Position numbers and translations under genes: made by a program. DNA of 64,000 nucleotides, taken from Tenrec ecaudatus (taxonomy: Eukaryota; Chordata; Mammalia; Afrosoricida; Tenrecidae). The stretch spans positions 113,381,677-113,445,676 of the forward strand of contig NC_134542.1 in the NCBI RefSeq assembly GCF_050624435.1, in the 5' to 3' direction. This document shows, one piece after another, positions 31,743-44,078 of the stretch. How positions within the stretch are numbered: position 1 is the stretch's first letter; the number at the start of each line of letters is the position of its first letter. Below the pieces are notes generated by a model, which searched no databases, had not been told where the DNA came from, and was given only the letters and a program-made list of their open reading frames with translations.

Positions 31743-32566
31743 TTACGCTAGCTATCAAACAGCCCGTGAGGACTGTTAGAATGGCAGTATTGCACCATCC
31801 AGGTTGAATTGTTCACATAGAAGGAAGAAGGATGCCTCTGGTGTTCTGTTTAAGACGACGGGAGGAAAGCAGGACCACGTACTCATCTTTAGTGACTTGG
31901 TGTGGCACTGGACCGTCCCGGACAGACCTGTAGAAAGTTCTTAGTTTGCAATGTGGTATGCTGCTGTCCTTGGGACTGGTTAGGCTGTGAATTTGTAGGT
32001 CATAGTCTTTTGGTTGGAAGATTAATATCCGAAATAGTTTCAGGCCTATATTCTAGTCAGTTTTTTTAATGTACTAATGAATTCATCTTTAAAACACTCA
32101 ACCTAAGCTTCAAAATGAGGATAGTGAATTTTTCTTTCCTAATGAAGTGAGATAAAATACAGTTTAACTCTTGAGTGATCCAGTCCTCTTCTTGTAAGTC
32201 TGGAATTTTGCTCTCCTAAGAAAAATATGTGCTAAAAGCATGCACCTGTACATACATGTACATACATTTATATGCCATCTATGTAATAGAACACATTTAC
32301 ATATAATATACATATACATATATGCCATCTCAGGCAAATTTGCAATCACGAATCAAATTTTCACGAGTAAGCTTTCGCAAAAATGGCTTTAGATTCTTTC
32401 ATCTTGTGATTTGATAATCCACTGCTGAAGGATTCCCTTTATTTTTTATTTAAGAAGATAATCTTCCTTCAATTGAATCTCTAGTTCTTGATACATCCTA
32501 ATCATCTGCTGCTCTCCTTGCATGCTTCCTTGTTGCTTTCTTGGTCATATGCCAATATGGCTATGG

Positions 32567-32750
32567 CGTCCTAGCACCACGATGGCTAGGTGCCGGACTA
32601 ATAGTCGCAAGGTCAGCCACTTAGGCCCACCAACTTCTCCTTGGGAGAGAGATGAGGCTGTCTGCTCCTGTAAAGATGTACAGTCTCAGAAACTCTATAT
32701 AGAGTTTCCATGAGTCAGAATCAGCTCAATGGCAGTAGGTGTCTGTATGA
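32567..32750 (+). mobile_element. AfroSINE
   Basis: 'cctagcaccacgatggctag', 'gactaatagtcgcaaggtca', 'gtctgctcctgtaaagatgt', 'acagtctcagaaactctata', 'gagtcagaatcagctcaatg'. Confidence 0.75.
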
Positions 32751-33555
32751 TTAGGTTTAATATATGTAAATGAATGATTTTTATGTTTTCCCCTCCCCCT
32801 CCCCCAACGATTACTGGGTTTTGTGTAAAGAGTCAAGTAGTAGATGACTTAGGGGAAAGAACATACTAATTCATCTTGAGAGAACTTTCTATAAAATTTA
32901 TATCTGTGAAAAACATAATTACTAGAGATGATTTGCTATGCGCACTAAATTATCTTTGACTGCTCCCTTTGTCTTCTAACTATGTAGTGAATCACTATTA
33001 CTTGACAGATAGATGTTTGGAGATTTGAGAAAAAATGAAAACTGTTATTTTAGGAACAAAACCAAAAACAAACAAGTAAAGCTCAAGCAGAAATTCATCC
33101 CAGAAATGGAAAACAAGTCCATGGAAAGAAGACATGCATGTTCTCACCACCCTTAGAAAACACAGCTCTGACTGACTATGTCCTAGAGGACTCTGCGACC
33201 ACATTCACTAGCATTTAAATTTATGACAGAAACACAGCAATAGCTGGCATCTGTAGACATCTTGTGAACTACTAGAATGAAGTAATTCACAGTTGAACAT
33301 TAGATTCTTCACTGTTTTTTTCAATGATGTCTTAGCTTTATGAAGCTGGTTTTCATCGATTGCTTGATAAAATGAACTACTGCACAAAAATCAATATGGA
33401 ATAGAAAATGAGGGTGGGAGAAAACAGTCTGAATCCCGGTTTTCAGAAGTTCAAGAAGCATATGTCCAATTAATGGTTAATTGCGGTTATTTAAGAATAG
33501 CATGTGAACATTATTTTAAATGTGTTATTTTTCAACAAGTAGTAACATCTTTTAA

Positions 33556-33620
33556 TAGTTTTATTAGGGGCTCATACAACTCTTATCACAATCCATACAT
33601 ACATCAATTGTGTAAAACAT
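33556..33620 (-). mobile_element. Very short L1 3' end
   Basis: About 65-75 bp: 'agttttattaggggctcata', 'caactcttatcacaatccat', 'acatacatcaattgtgtaaa'. Flanks aacatctttta (33544) and aacatttta (33616) may be an imperfect target duplication. It is one of the most 5'-truncated copies possible. Confidence 0.65.
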
Positions 33621-33639
33621 TTTATGAGTTATTTGGATC

Positions 33640-33818
33640 TACCCTACTACCATCGAGTCACTTGTGACCAACCCTACCAACCCTTCACCGGGCTTCCAAG
33701 ATAATACCTGTTTACAGGGGCAGATAACCTCATCTTTCTCTCAAGGAACCGCTGATGCGCTGGACCCCAGGCCCTGTAGAGACTGAACTACACTTACACA
33801 TCAGCATCGACAGGGCTT
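33640..33818 (-). mobile_element. AfroSINE
   Basis: 'ctactaccatcgagtcactt', 'tttacaggggcagataacct', 'aaggaaccgctgatgcgctg', in antisense order with a diverged head. Confidence 0.65.
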
Positions 33819-34485
33819 TTTGTTCAGAGGTAACCAATAATAATTACAATGACTAGGCATTGTGTTTGGTCTGTGAAGAGTCACGGGAAATTAATGATTT
33901 ACTAAAGATATTGTAAATTAAGTTTGGGAAATTACATATAATGTAGTTGATTGTCACTGAACTTCTATTGATTTTTATTTGAATATAAATTTGGTCTTCT
34001 AGGAAAATATTTAAGGTGTGAATGTATGTAAGCTTGTATATGGGCGATTCCCAGATCTGTGGTGAAATGTTCAACAGTTTCTACCTATCAATGGATTGTT
34101 GAAGTGTTTTCACAATGAGTTGAGTACCATGTGATCCTTTCTTGAACTTCCACTTCTGGGCTGAGATTGGTGAACATGCTCTATAGTAGACAATGGGGTA
34201 CAAGTCTCAGTAGGGAGCCACCAAGTGATTTGGTCTTGAGAAACCCTATCAAAAGGACCTACCAGTGAAAAGACCACTTCTTACTGTTTGATAAAGGAAT
34301 TCATAGCTCTCCCTTTGTGGAACACTCATTCATTCTCTAATCACTCTAAGAATGTGACAGTTATCCTCATCTTGGAATGGGAAAACTATCTTAAATCTTT
34401 GGAAGACCAACGGAGAGCCAATTTGGAGTTACTGTCCTCTATAGTCAATATCTACACTCTTCAATGATTAATACCCATTTCTTAA

Positions 34486-34510
34486 AACACACACACACAC
34501 ACACACACAG
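34486..34510. repeat. (AC)n microsatellite
   Basis: About 12 AC units at the left edge of an antisense SINE. Confidence 0.9.
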
Positions 34511-34519
34511 AAAAAGAAT

Positions 34520-34705
34520 GACAAGAAACCCAAATCCATTGTGATCAAGTTACTTCCAACTGTGGTGACTTCACGGGAGACAAAGTGCCACTGCTCCGTG
34601 AGGTTTCCTGGGCCATATTCCTCATGGAAACAGGTGGCCACGCTCATTTCCTGTAGCACCTTTGGGTGAGTCCAACGCCCAGCTGTTAGGTTAATGGCAG
34701 TAGCG
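34520..34705 (-). mobile_element. AfroSINE
   Basis: 'aagaaacccaaatccattgt', 'gatcaagttacttccaactg', 'gaggtttcctgggcc', 'gcccagctgttaggttaatg'. 34706-35200 downstream shows no recognised feature. Confidence 0.6.
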
Positions 34706-35199
34706 CTCGAAATGAAATCAGACCAATCTTATTTTATGAAAGTAAGTCAAGATATATTGATACGGACTCACAGAAACTTTCATTGTATGAAAAAGACAGA
34801 AATGTGAAGTCACTGTTTTCATCATGCTTCCATCTAAGTCTATAAAATTCTGAAGGTGCCACTTCCATACTTCTAGCCCTCCCTGAAGAATTCTGTGCTC
34901 TTGGATTTGCGTCAAAATGAAAGCAGTTTGGCCTCTCCAAGGGAACGATGTGGTATTCTTTTTAAATTGTTGTCTTCAGTTTGGGGAACAAGAAGTCTTA
35001 AGGGCAAAGAAAGGTGTAGATGGGGCAGAGCTTCCGAAGACACTCTCCTAGGGCGGGCCTTGTTACCCTGGAGGAACAAGCATGTGCATTGTGGAGAAGA
35101 CAAAGGAGAATTCCTTGGTGCCACTCTCCCAGGATTCCCTCACCATTGCATTTTTCAAGAATTTTTAAATTAAGGTCTTAATGATTGTTGTGTGTCCTT

Positions 35200-35428
35200 C
35201 AAGACAATCAACCGAGTCTGCTCCTTTATTCACGGCCATTGGGTCCATTTCACCTCCTCACGGCCCTGTAGAGCAGAGGAGAACTGTTCTGTGGGTTTTC
35301 AAGACCGTAGCTCATTATGGGAGTAGAAAACCCCATTTCCCCCCTGCCGGGGTGGCCGAAGCATTTTCACCACTGACTTTGCGGTTAGGAGCCAACATGT
35401 AACCACTGCCCATCAGGGCTCCTCAGAT
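35200..35428 (-). mobile_element. AfroSINE
   Basis: 'cacggccattgggtccattt', 'cacggccctgtagagcagag', 'ttttcaagaccgtagctcat', 'gggagtagaaaaccccattt', 'gccaacatgtaaccactgcc', 'catcagggctcc'. It is fairly CpG-rich, which suggests a younger copy. Confidence 0.75.
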
Positions 35429-35429
35429 T

Positions 35430-36880
35430 ACTCCTTAGGAAACACTGCCATCACCTTCTGAGACAACCTCGCTGCTCTGAGTCCACGCAGTCCGAAGAGC
35501 CCCTTGACACGCCACGGTTTTGATTGGACGTTTTCTATTTTCTGAAGCATCCCTAACGTGACTAAGAGGAGTGTATTACTGAGCGGAATTGTTTGCAGGC
35601 ATCCGCTGACTGCAGAGACAGGTTTAAGCATGTTTGGCTTGAGATAGCTCCCTGCACGCATGAACTGGGCCCTTTGTAGGGATATCTTTACTCACCACCA
35701 TCGCGCAGCCATTAATATCACTGCTGTTAATTCAGTGCATGTTTCGCTCTAGTTCATGAATTCATTAGAAATAGGAATATCTTTAGGAAACCTTTGATCA
35801 TGTTTCTTAACGAGCCTGAAAATCTGAGCAGTAGCCATAAACAGAATGATTTAACTCTTTCTGGAACATATACATCACTGACAAATTATGACTGTTGCCT
35901 ACTGCAGGATTTCTAAACTTTATGGCATTCATAGAAAATGATAAGACCTCTATAACCCACCAGGCTAAAAGGCCAAGACCACGACCAACTGGGTGGGGGT
36001 GAGGCAGCATAGTGGTAAGGGATCTGGCCATGTGAGCACACTTGTAACCCACCTGTGGCAAAATTGTGCAAAGCATATAGGTTGATTAAGTTATACCTTG
36101 TTGAACGTATCGTACTCTTAAACCCTTGTATAAATTTTTTGAGAAGGAAACATAAGCATTTTAACAAATTGATACATAAACTGTTCAAAATTCCTATAAG
36201 AGCTCTGTCATAAAATCATATGCTTACTGTTTGATGTAATTATGTAACAACTATGAAGGTTTTGACACCAAACCCACCTCTTCCTGGGATTGCTTCTCTC
36301 AGGAGACTGTTCTGAAGAAGAACAGAATGCTGGTCTTTGATGGTTCTGTTATCGCATCATTCATTTTTCATTCATGGAGTTTTTGCTGGATGAATAATTG
36401 TAGCTTGGGTCGTGTACATCTTGTAATTGAATGAGCCTTGCCAATGGGCAGACGGTGATCACCTGGTCCATTTCATGTCACTGCCGTGTTCATAGCATTC
36501 CTATGGCCACCCACAATGTTTGAAAGAAAATCCATTGCCTCACTAGGTCCTCCAGAATTGTGTGCTGTATTTTTCCCACTTGTCTGAACTCATTTAGTCA
36601 CCCATCGAAATTTTGCTGACTTCCTAGCATGATCCAAATATCTGGTGATATATACGCTAAACCCAGTTAAGGTCCTTGTCTTTAGGATGCCATTGTGAGG
36701 AAAACAGGGCAAGCAGACCATTATCAAGAGAGAGCAAACTATAAAATAATTATATGTAGTGTGTAGGAGTTTGGGGGGTGGGAAGGAAAGAAAATGAACC
36801 ACATCTATGGAGGATTTAATAGGATGTTTTTGTTGGTTTCATTTCTTGAGATGGGCTGTGTAAATATATACAGGGTGTTT
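35430..36880. other. Unassigned intergenic sequence
   Basis: No exon recognised. 36590-36790 ('cattgtgaggaaaacagggc', 'aagcagaccattatcaagag') weakly resembles the 3' part of L2 but is too diverged to claim. Confidence 0.4.
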
Positions 36881-36884
36881 AGTT

Positions 36885-37145
36885 GTTTTTTTTCTCTCTC
36901 ACACCACTTTATTAGGACTTAATCCAGACACCAAATCATTCCATAGTTCAATCATATCAAGCAGTGTTGTACAGTTGCTGCCATAATCAGTTTCAAAATA
37001 TTTTTGTCTTTCTTGTACTTTCATATCGCTTCCTCATCAACCCCCTTCTGTCCCCTCTCATGCCATAGACCCCAGGATCATTTATTCCAGTTCTTGTCTC
37101 CATAGAGTCACCCATTCTGGGTTTCATAAACTGACAAATATAGAA
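36885..37145 (-). mobile_element. L1 3' UTR fragment, antisense
   Basis: 'ccactttattaggacttaat', 'attccatagttcaatcatat', 'gtacagttgctgccataatc', 'ccttctgtcccctctcatgc'. Same subfamily as 5395-6530. 37146-38189 beyond it is unassigned, with a T-run at 37217-37229. Confidence 0.6.
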
Positions 37146-38189
37146 AAATACCATAACAGAGAACCAAGAAAGCTACTGTTGTATTTTGTCATTGTTGGTA
37201 GTGTGTTTCTTTCTGGTTTTTTTTTTTTTGGTGGTGTTTCTTTAAAAAACAAAAATGTCCCTCTTGATTCCTCAACCCTAAATAGGAGTCTTAGTAGCTT
37301 TTTAAAAAATGCATTAAAAAGCCTGAAATGGACTTGAAGTCTTCACCGAGAGTTCATTTTTTTAAAAGAGATTATAAAAAATGGAATAAAGAAAATGTAG
37401 GAAGGCTAAATAGCTTTAGGAATACCAGTTGGAATGGCAGATAGAGATTAGGAAATGGCAGCTAGGACTCCGGTACTTTTTTTTTCGGCTAAGGGTCAGA
37501 TAATAAAAACATACTTCATTAATCTTTGCCAGCAAAGCAGTTCATTTTGCCAATACTCATCTGCCGTAGCACAAAAAGCCATAGACCAGGCTGGACATGG
37601 ATATGTTCCAAATAAATTGCATACAACAGGCAGCTGCCTAGATTCGGCCCACAAATTGTAATTTCCAGATTCCTGGGTTACAGTATAACATGGTCACAAG
37701 GGATAGTTCAGCTAGAATGTGAAATTTGAGCAAGAACTTGAAGAATAGCGTATATCACTTTCCCCACTTATACTCATTCTTGTCTCCATGTGTTCGTCTC
37801 CTTCGGCTCATTTATTAACACTGAGTTTACTTATATCCCTGGGCTTCAACATTAGCTAGTCTCTCTATCTGAAATTGCACTCAGGTTCTCGATTCTTCCC
37901 TTCCTACACAACATTAAATGCCATCATTGAATGCCACCAGATCAAGTATCATCCCTTCAGAGGGATTACCCATCCAAAGTGCCATGCGCAACCCAAGTTA
38001 CTCTATTCCATGGCCCTGTCTCCCTTTAATCATATTTCTCAACACGAGGTATTTTCTGCATATGCTTTTGGCAAGCTTAGTTTTTGCTTCTTGCTATGGG
38101 AGTGTTAAATACTCCAGGGGTAATTTTTTATCATCCTCATTTTGAGGGGCAAGCAACTTAAACAGATACTTATACTTCTTGTCCACCTC

Positions 38190-38345
38190 AAAAAGTCACT
38201 GCCATTGAGCTGATACTGACTCATGACAACCCTTTGGGACAGGGCAGAACGGCCTCTGAGTTTCTGAGATTGTGACACTTTCCCTCGCTGATAAAGAGGA
38301 CACAGACAGGATTGGATCTCTCAAGTCAGCGCTCAAGCTACTCTA
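38190..38345 (-). mobile_element. AfroSINE
   Basis: 'aagtcactgccattgagctg', 'atactgactcatgacaaccc', 'tttgggacagggcagaacgg', 'cctctgagtttctgagattg'. The head half is decayed. Confidence 0.75.
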
Positions 38346-38844
38346 GAGAGGACTGACATTTCAGCTGAAGTGGACAATTCTGGTGGCTGTTTCCCTAACC
38401 ACATGATCAAAATGAACTTGACTTTTTGTTCTCTCTTGCTTTTGAAGACATGGTGTTCTGGGACAAGGTTTCATTGGAGGACTCACTTGGCTGTGCATGG
38501 CTACTGGACTATTCTGCAGCCTGCTCATTATATTCCATATCTAGCATTTTCATAATCTTATGTTGTTTGCATGTCAATATTCGCTTTATTACAGCGGTTT
38601 GTTTGAATACCATCTGAGTTGTAAGTGTTCCTTTGAAGCTATTCCATAGACTGGTGACTAACTGTATTTCCTAGTGTACCTACCTAAGAGTGCTGAGAGA
38701 ACTCAGGACAAGATTCCCTTTCTCTGTCTGTGGACTTTAGTTGTCAGGACTCTAAAAGCAGCAATACACACACAAAAACTGATTTTAAGCTGTTTATGTC
38801 AAAGTAAGGTACTCAGAAGTCAATATTTCCAGAACAGACAACAT
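38346..38844. other. Unassigned downstream flank of the THSD7-type gene
   Basis: No repeat or exon recognised. It contains only short chance frames. Confidence 0.4.
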
Positions 38845-39952
38845 CCCAGTCTCGTGAGCACTTTATTTGTTATAAATACAAGTCAATACCACAAGATGGC
38901 ACCTTCTTCCCTTCAACACCCATGATTACAAACAATTGCCTTCATAAAATGGTCTCAGCGTTTTAGTGTGTTGTTTTCGATAATAATCAAAACCTTATAA
39001 AAACAAAACTTTCTACAAACAGGACCAGTGCTTGATGTATATTGAATGAGGTCAGATCATTAAATTCAAAAAAAGAATTTATAAATATTCAGATAAGAAA
39101 ATTGAAAGTACAAAAGCAGAGTTTGTCATCATCAAACTGAATTATAATGGTGAGTGGCTAAGGTTAAATCTACAGGGCTAAGTTTTTGTTAAAATACATT
39201 TTTAGTACTGAAATAAGATACCTCGATCTCCAATATAGCCAATTTATTTCAGTTGTACACGCCTAACATTCAATACTCATTTCAGTTGCCACCTAGCTTT
39301 TATCTAGTCCAGCATTTATGCACATTCTATTCTTTTTCATAGACACACCCCATCCATGAACTACCATCCACCCCAGGCTACAAAACAAAACCCAATATTT
39401 AAATATCCTCTCTGCAATGGCAACCCATCCTCTCTGTGTTCATGAAAATAGGCAATCCAACTTGAACATTTCTGAATGAGTGTAAAACCTAGAAAACTCA
39501 GTGTTGGAAAACGTGGAGAAAAAAGATGTGCACTAATATAGTGCATACTGATGCAGTGTCAGACTCATCATTTACAGTTAATGCCGGGTTGGACTGTCCT
39601 CTGGATTGTCATCATGATGCTGAAGATCAAGTTTACTCAAGTCTGTGAGAACTCCATCATCGCTTCTTCCTTCTATTTCCAAACAGGAAGAATTGGGCTT
39701 TCAAGTCCTTTGGGTTAACCAAAAAACTAAAAATATAACACTCACACGCACAAACAATTAGAAAACAAAATGGCAGACCTAATGGTCTTTGACTCTGTGT
39801 CCACGAAGTTGAGGCAAAATTACTTTTGCAATATTTGTATTCTGCCCAATATATTACATCATGAGATTCCTCAAAAAACTGAGAAGTCTGAGAGCTACAA
39901 AAGAGAAAGCAGTTAAGGCAGTTGATGTCTACATTTGGATTTCTTTGTTAGG
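38845..39952 (-). other. THSD7B: 3' UTR of the THSD7-type gene (inferred)
   Basis: It follows the stop codon at 39953-39955 without interruption. Unlike nearly all neighbouring kilobases it contains no SINE, LINE or LTR that I can recognise. Two AATAAA signals occur on the minus strand, at 39243-39248 and 38862-38867. The second has a GT-rich stretch 25-45 bases downstream (gatgttgtctgttctgg), so I place the main end near 38845. The actual cleavage site is inferred. Confidence 0.5.
38862..38867 (-). terminator. Candidate poly(A) signal AATAAA
   Basis: Minus-strand aacaaataaagtgctcacga, followed by a GT-rich downstream element. About 1.09 kb after the stop codon. An alternative signal lies at 39243-39248. 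Confidence 0.5.
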
Positions 39953-40034
39953 TTACATGTCTAGGTCTCCATCGTAGGCTAAGGTCAGAGGCTTCTGTTG
40001 GGGAGGTGTGCTTTGATGTGGTTTTGGCTTCTTA
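39953..40034 (-). CDS. THSD7B: THSD7-type protein, last coding exon (cytoplasmic tail)
   Basis: The exon starts after a good acceptor (ttctcttctctttgcag on the minus strand) with one base completing a Cys codon. It then encodes KKPKPHQSTPPQQK and the terminal PLTLAYDGDLDM, followed by TAA. This is the whole cytoplasmic tail of a type I membrane protein. The basic start is a stop-transfer signal. The acidic Y-D-G-D end is characteristic of the THSD7 family. THSD7A and THSD7B are large proteins with many thrombospondin type-1 repeats, a single transmembrane helix and a short tail. The QSTPPQQ wording fits my knowledge of THSD7B better than THSD7A. The frame is intact. Confidence 0.8.
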
Positions 40035-40404
40035 CTGCAAAGAGAAGAGAATTACTCAGATAAAGTCCACAGAGCACTGTTTCATCTGACCATGGCAGTT
40101 AGGGCACAGAAATTCACACGGTTAGGTGACAAAAGAGTCTTTTCTCTCATAGGTTTTGCTTTTGAATCCTTGTATACTTTAACTGTGTGTTTGTTTTATT
40201 TTTTAAGAAAAGCATTGTTATTTTGTTTTTTCCTCGCTTTTGAAAAATTTTTAAAAATCATTTAGTGAGAAACTGAACTTGGTGGAAAGGCTATTTTCCT
40301 TTCAGGTTTTTGCTTCTAGACAGTACACTGAACATACTGTGACCTCTGCATCACTGATAAGTAAATCAGAAGCAGCTGGACTGGTCTACCTCCTCTGTTT
40401 TACC

Positions 40405-40585
40405 CACTGGTAGTGTAGTGGTTACACATTGGATTGTGACCCATATGGTCGGCAGTTGGAGACCACCAGTAACTTCAAGGGAGAACGTCTCGACTTTCTA
40501 CTCCTGTAAACAATCACAGTCTTGAAGACCCACAGTGGGTTGCTATGAGTCAGCATTGACTTGATGGCAGTGAGTTCGGTTTTCT
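40405..40585 (+). mobile_element. AfroSINE
   Basis: 'ctggtagtgtagtggttaca', 'catatggtcggcagttggag', 'cgactttctactcctgtaaa', 'gagtcagcattgacttgatg', 'gcagtgagttcggttttc'. A good copy of the tenrec-type SINE. Confidence 0.85.
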
Positions 40586-40607
40586 GGTGTGTTTGAGAAT
40601 GACATTG

Positions 40608-40775
40608 GCTCCTAACTGCCTGGCTGGTGATTAGAACTCATAAGCCACTCCACCTGAGAGAGACCAGGCTGCCTGCTCCGAAAACGCCTTACACGTCGGA
40701 AACGGTGTGGAGTAGTTTTATTTTGTCCTACAGGATCATTATGAATCTGCATCAACAGGAGGGCCGTAGTCCTAT
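40608..40775 (+). mobile_element. AfroSINE, diverged
   Basis: 'gattagaactcataagccac', 'ggctgcctgctccgaaaacg', 'cctacaggatcattatgaat'. It lies directly after the preceding copy in the same orientation. Confidence 0.5.
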
Positions 40776-40924
40776 GGCTTTTTCTATTTCCCACAGAAAC
40801 ACAATTCTGCCCTGATCTGAAAGTCGACATTTAGCTATCAAGTCACCAGGGTCAATGTGAGAACAATTTCATTGATTCTGCCTTAGGCGAAGCCGTTCTC
40901 AGGTATCTGCTGCTTCCCCTGAGG

Positions 40925-41065
40925 TCAGAAAGACTGGCTGCTTTTCTCTCTGAGAGAGAGACAGAGAGAGAAAAGGAGACAGAAGAAGGAAAATAAAGGG
41001 TGGGGTGGAAGGGGAGAGGTGTCAGAGGGGTGAGGGAAGGAAGGGAGAGGGAGGGAGACACACAG
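40925..41065. repeat. Purine-rich (GA/GGA) tract
   Basis: 'gagagagagacagagagaga', 'ggagacagaagaaggaaaat', 'gaagggagagggagggagac'. A long polypurine stretch with only a few pyrimidine interruptions. Confidence 0.8.
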
Positions 41066-41377
41066 AGAGCCGCAGGATGCACCTGCATGGCATTCGTAGC
41101 TCACACAGCAGGGCACAGCACTTTGCATTGGGTGCCTTGTTTCCGAAGACTCTCCTTCATGCTGACGGTGTCAACCCTTCCCTCCTTCATGGCCCGCTTT
41201 GCTATTGTGAGACCAGTGTTCTTCTGGTGGTCCTCAGCAGTAAGGCATAGCCTCTCCTTGCTACTTATTCTTTGTTCGGATGCACACTGAGTGCTAGGCA
41301 TTCTAAAAATTGTGTCAATAAATGCGAGCGTGGCTCTGAGAAGTTGGCATTGGTGTTTGGGCGACTTTCTGGATAAG

Positions 41378-41510
41378 GACACACCAACTGTCCTGGAGTA
41401 AACGCCAATTCATGGCAACTCCATGTGTGTCAGAGTAGGCTGCGCTACACAGGGGTTTTTAAAGTGGCTGAATTTTCCAAACGCGAGTCAGGCTTTCACC
41501 CCAGGTGTGC
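41378..41510 (-). mobile_element. AfroSINE fragment
   Basis: 'taaacgccaattcatggcaa', 'ctccatgtgtgtcagagtag' and 'cgctacacaggggtttttaa': antisense tail and middle. Confidence 0.55.
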
Positions 41511-41559
41511 TCCAACCTCTAACTTTCCCCTGTATATTATCATCCACTCAAAAACAAAT

Positions 41560-41770
41560 AAAAAAACCAAAACACTAACCCAAACTCACTGCCATCGAGT
41601 CAATGCTGACTCACTGAGATGCTAGAGGACAGGGTATCACTGCCTCTGGGAGTTTCCAAGACTTTAACTCTTTGCTAGAATAGAAAGCCCCGTTTTGCTT
41701 CCCACAGAGTGGCTGCTGGATTTGAACTGATAATCTTGTGGACTGTAGCCCAACATGTAGCTGTTAGGTA
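41560..41770 (-). mobile_element. AfroSINE
   Basis: 'acccaaactcactgccatcg', 'agtcaatgctgactcactga', 'gagtttccaagactttaact', 'gctggatttgaactgataat', 'cccaacatgtagctgttagg'. It begins with an A-rich edge (caaataaaaaaacc), its own tail in reverse. Confidence 0.8.
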
Positions 41771-42544
41771 GCTAGAGACAGCAACCAGGGGTTGTTCCTC
41801 TACATACCAAGCCCCACCCCCACACCTGCAGGAAGTTGGAAGCCAATAAGGCTAAGGGGCACGTGCCAATCAAGCCCAAGCCAGGTAGGCAGTATACATG
41901 GGTGGGCCCAAACTAAGCCAGGTGAGCTTAATTCAGCCAATGGGGTCAATCAGTACCATCAACCAGGCCTCCCAGCGAAGGTCCTGCAGGCCGGAACCTG
42001 GAGACCACCGCCCTGTTTTCCAGCTGCTCCTGGGCCTTCTGCTGGGCCGTGCAGCGTTCTCTCGGGCCTCAGGCTGCCGTGTGTGGGTGTGCAGCCCCAC
42101 GAGGGTGCCTGTGTTCAGTGATTGCAAAACCTGAAACTGCCATCCTTTATAAAACCCCACTTGGATCACCAAGAACCGAGGTATTTCCCACCCGAGAAAC
42201 CTAACATAACCACTAGAGAATGCAAAACTTACTTTTTTAAATGTACCCTAGGCATGAAACAGCTCTGGCCACGATCTAGGCATCAAGCTAGGATGAACAA
42301 AGGGCTGCCAGTCTGCAATTCCCCTGAATGATGTAAGAGCACCACCAATCAGGTGTCTCTTTGCGCAAACCTTATGTCACTGAGTGAGAGGCGCAGCCTG
42401 GTTGGTAAGTAAGTCTGACAACAGAGATGCTTGCTTTTCACCTTGTACTTGTCCCCTCCCTGCGCCTAGTCATTAATTCTAGCAAGTGGGACTGATCATT
42501 TTTTACCTGTAATATGGAAATTTTTAAAATATTGAGTCAATTTA

Positions 42545-42840
42545 AATTGAAAAGCAAACCAAAACCTCCTTGAAGTGTACATTTCAGTGGCATCCACAAC
42601 ACTGGATAGTCCTCACCTCTCCCTGTTTCAGGAATATGTTCACTGTTCCAAAGATACTTTCCATAGCCAGTAAGCAGTCCCTCCCTCTTCTCCTCGTCCC
42701 CATCCCCTGGCAACAACTAGTCTATTTTCTCTCTCTAGGGACTTACCAGTTCTAGACATTTCATACACATCCAATATGTGGCATTTTGCGCCTGGCTGTT
42801 CCAATTAGCGTAATGTTACAAAAGTGAATTTTATGTTATG
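42545..42840 (-). mobile_element. Old L1 3' UTR, antisense
   Basis: 'gaagtgtacatttcagtggc', 'catcccctggcaacaactag', 'tattttctctctctagggac', 'gcctggctgttccaattagc'. These are the standard words of pan-placental L1M-type 3' UTRs in reverse. Confidence 0.7.
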
Positions 42841-43867
42841 TGAATGTTCCCAATGCAAAAAAAAAGAAAAGAAAGAAAAACTTGATAAAATAAAAATGTT
42901 AAAAGACTGAAGTCCCTCGTTTAAAATGCTCAAGTTCTAATTCAAGGAGAAAACTAATGTGATGTGATGTGCGTAGCAAATTCCAGAAGTGGAATCTTAT
43001 CTCTGACCTCCAATCCACGTCCAAGCACGTGAGGCCTGCTCACTGATTGACTGCAAGGGCAGTAGAGGTCCAATGGAAGACATATGTCCCATTCATGCAG
43101 GAGATCTGGCGGGATTCCCGGCCCAAACTGAACCAAATGTTCAGTCACCACTCTTCTGTGAGGGAAGGCTTGCATGTGACTGTCCAGATGAACAGCTTTC
43201 AGTGGAGTTTCCAGACTGAGATAGATTAGGAAGGCAGGGCTGGCCTTCTACTTCCAATAATCGGCCAACTGCAAACCAATTCTGGCAAGGGAGCAGGACC
43301 GACAGCCGGTCTCCGCATGGATGGTAGATAAAGACAATAGGGCACGAGCTGTCGGCAAACACTGCCCAGCCAGAGAAATGGAGGAAAGGCACAGCCAGAT
43401 TTAGAATTCTCTGCGGAGGGATCTTCAGTGTCAGCGCTCCTGCTTCTTTCGATTCTGTTCGTTCTTGGGAGAGTTAGCTAGCGCATGGCTATTTGAGCAA
43501 TGTTCAACTTAGTTTTGTCCTAACAGGACTACTCCCAGGTTGTGATTATTTTCTCGACCCTAACTCTGGCACAGACAATGAACCGGGAGCCTGAGCACGC
43601 TCATCTATAGCACTTGAGTGGACTCAAAAGGGTGCACAGAAGAGGCTGGGAAAACCAAGAAGCGACAGTACAGTGGTACACATGCACGGTTGTGGAAGTA
43701 TTCCTGGGTGGGGGGTGGTTGGTAAAAACATTAAAAAGAAGAACATTGGAAATATCAAAAAGGGTTTCCCCTAGCTGCTCTTTTGTTGAGGAGTTAGGAA
43801 GGGAAGAGATATAAATGGTTCCAGGAAGAATATTTGGAATTAACTCTTAATCTGACATTTGCAAGGG

Positions 43868-44078
43868 CTATGGGCCCTCATGGCACAATGGTTAAAGCAG
43901 TTGGCTGCTAACTGTAATGTTAGCAGTTCAAATCCACCATACCATGTAGGATGAAGATGAGATCGTTTGTCTCCTTAAAGATCCCAGACATGAAAACCTG
44001 ATGGGGCTGTCCAGCTCTTTCCTACAGGTTTGCTGTGTGTTCAAATCTACTTGATGGCAAAGGGTTAGGCTTTTCATG
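43868..44078 (+). mobile_element. AfroSINE
   Basis: 'gggccctcatggcacaatgg', 'ttaaagcagttggctgctaa', 'gttcaaatccaccat', 'tcaaatctacttgatggcaa', 'agggttaggctttt'. The tRNA-like head is well kept. Confidence 0.8.
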
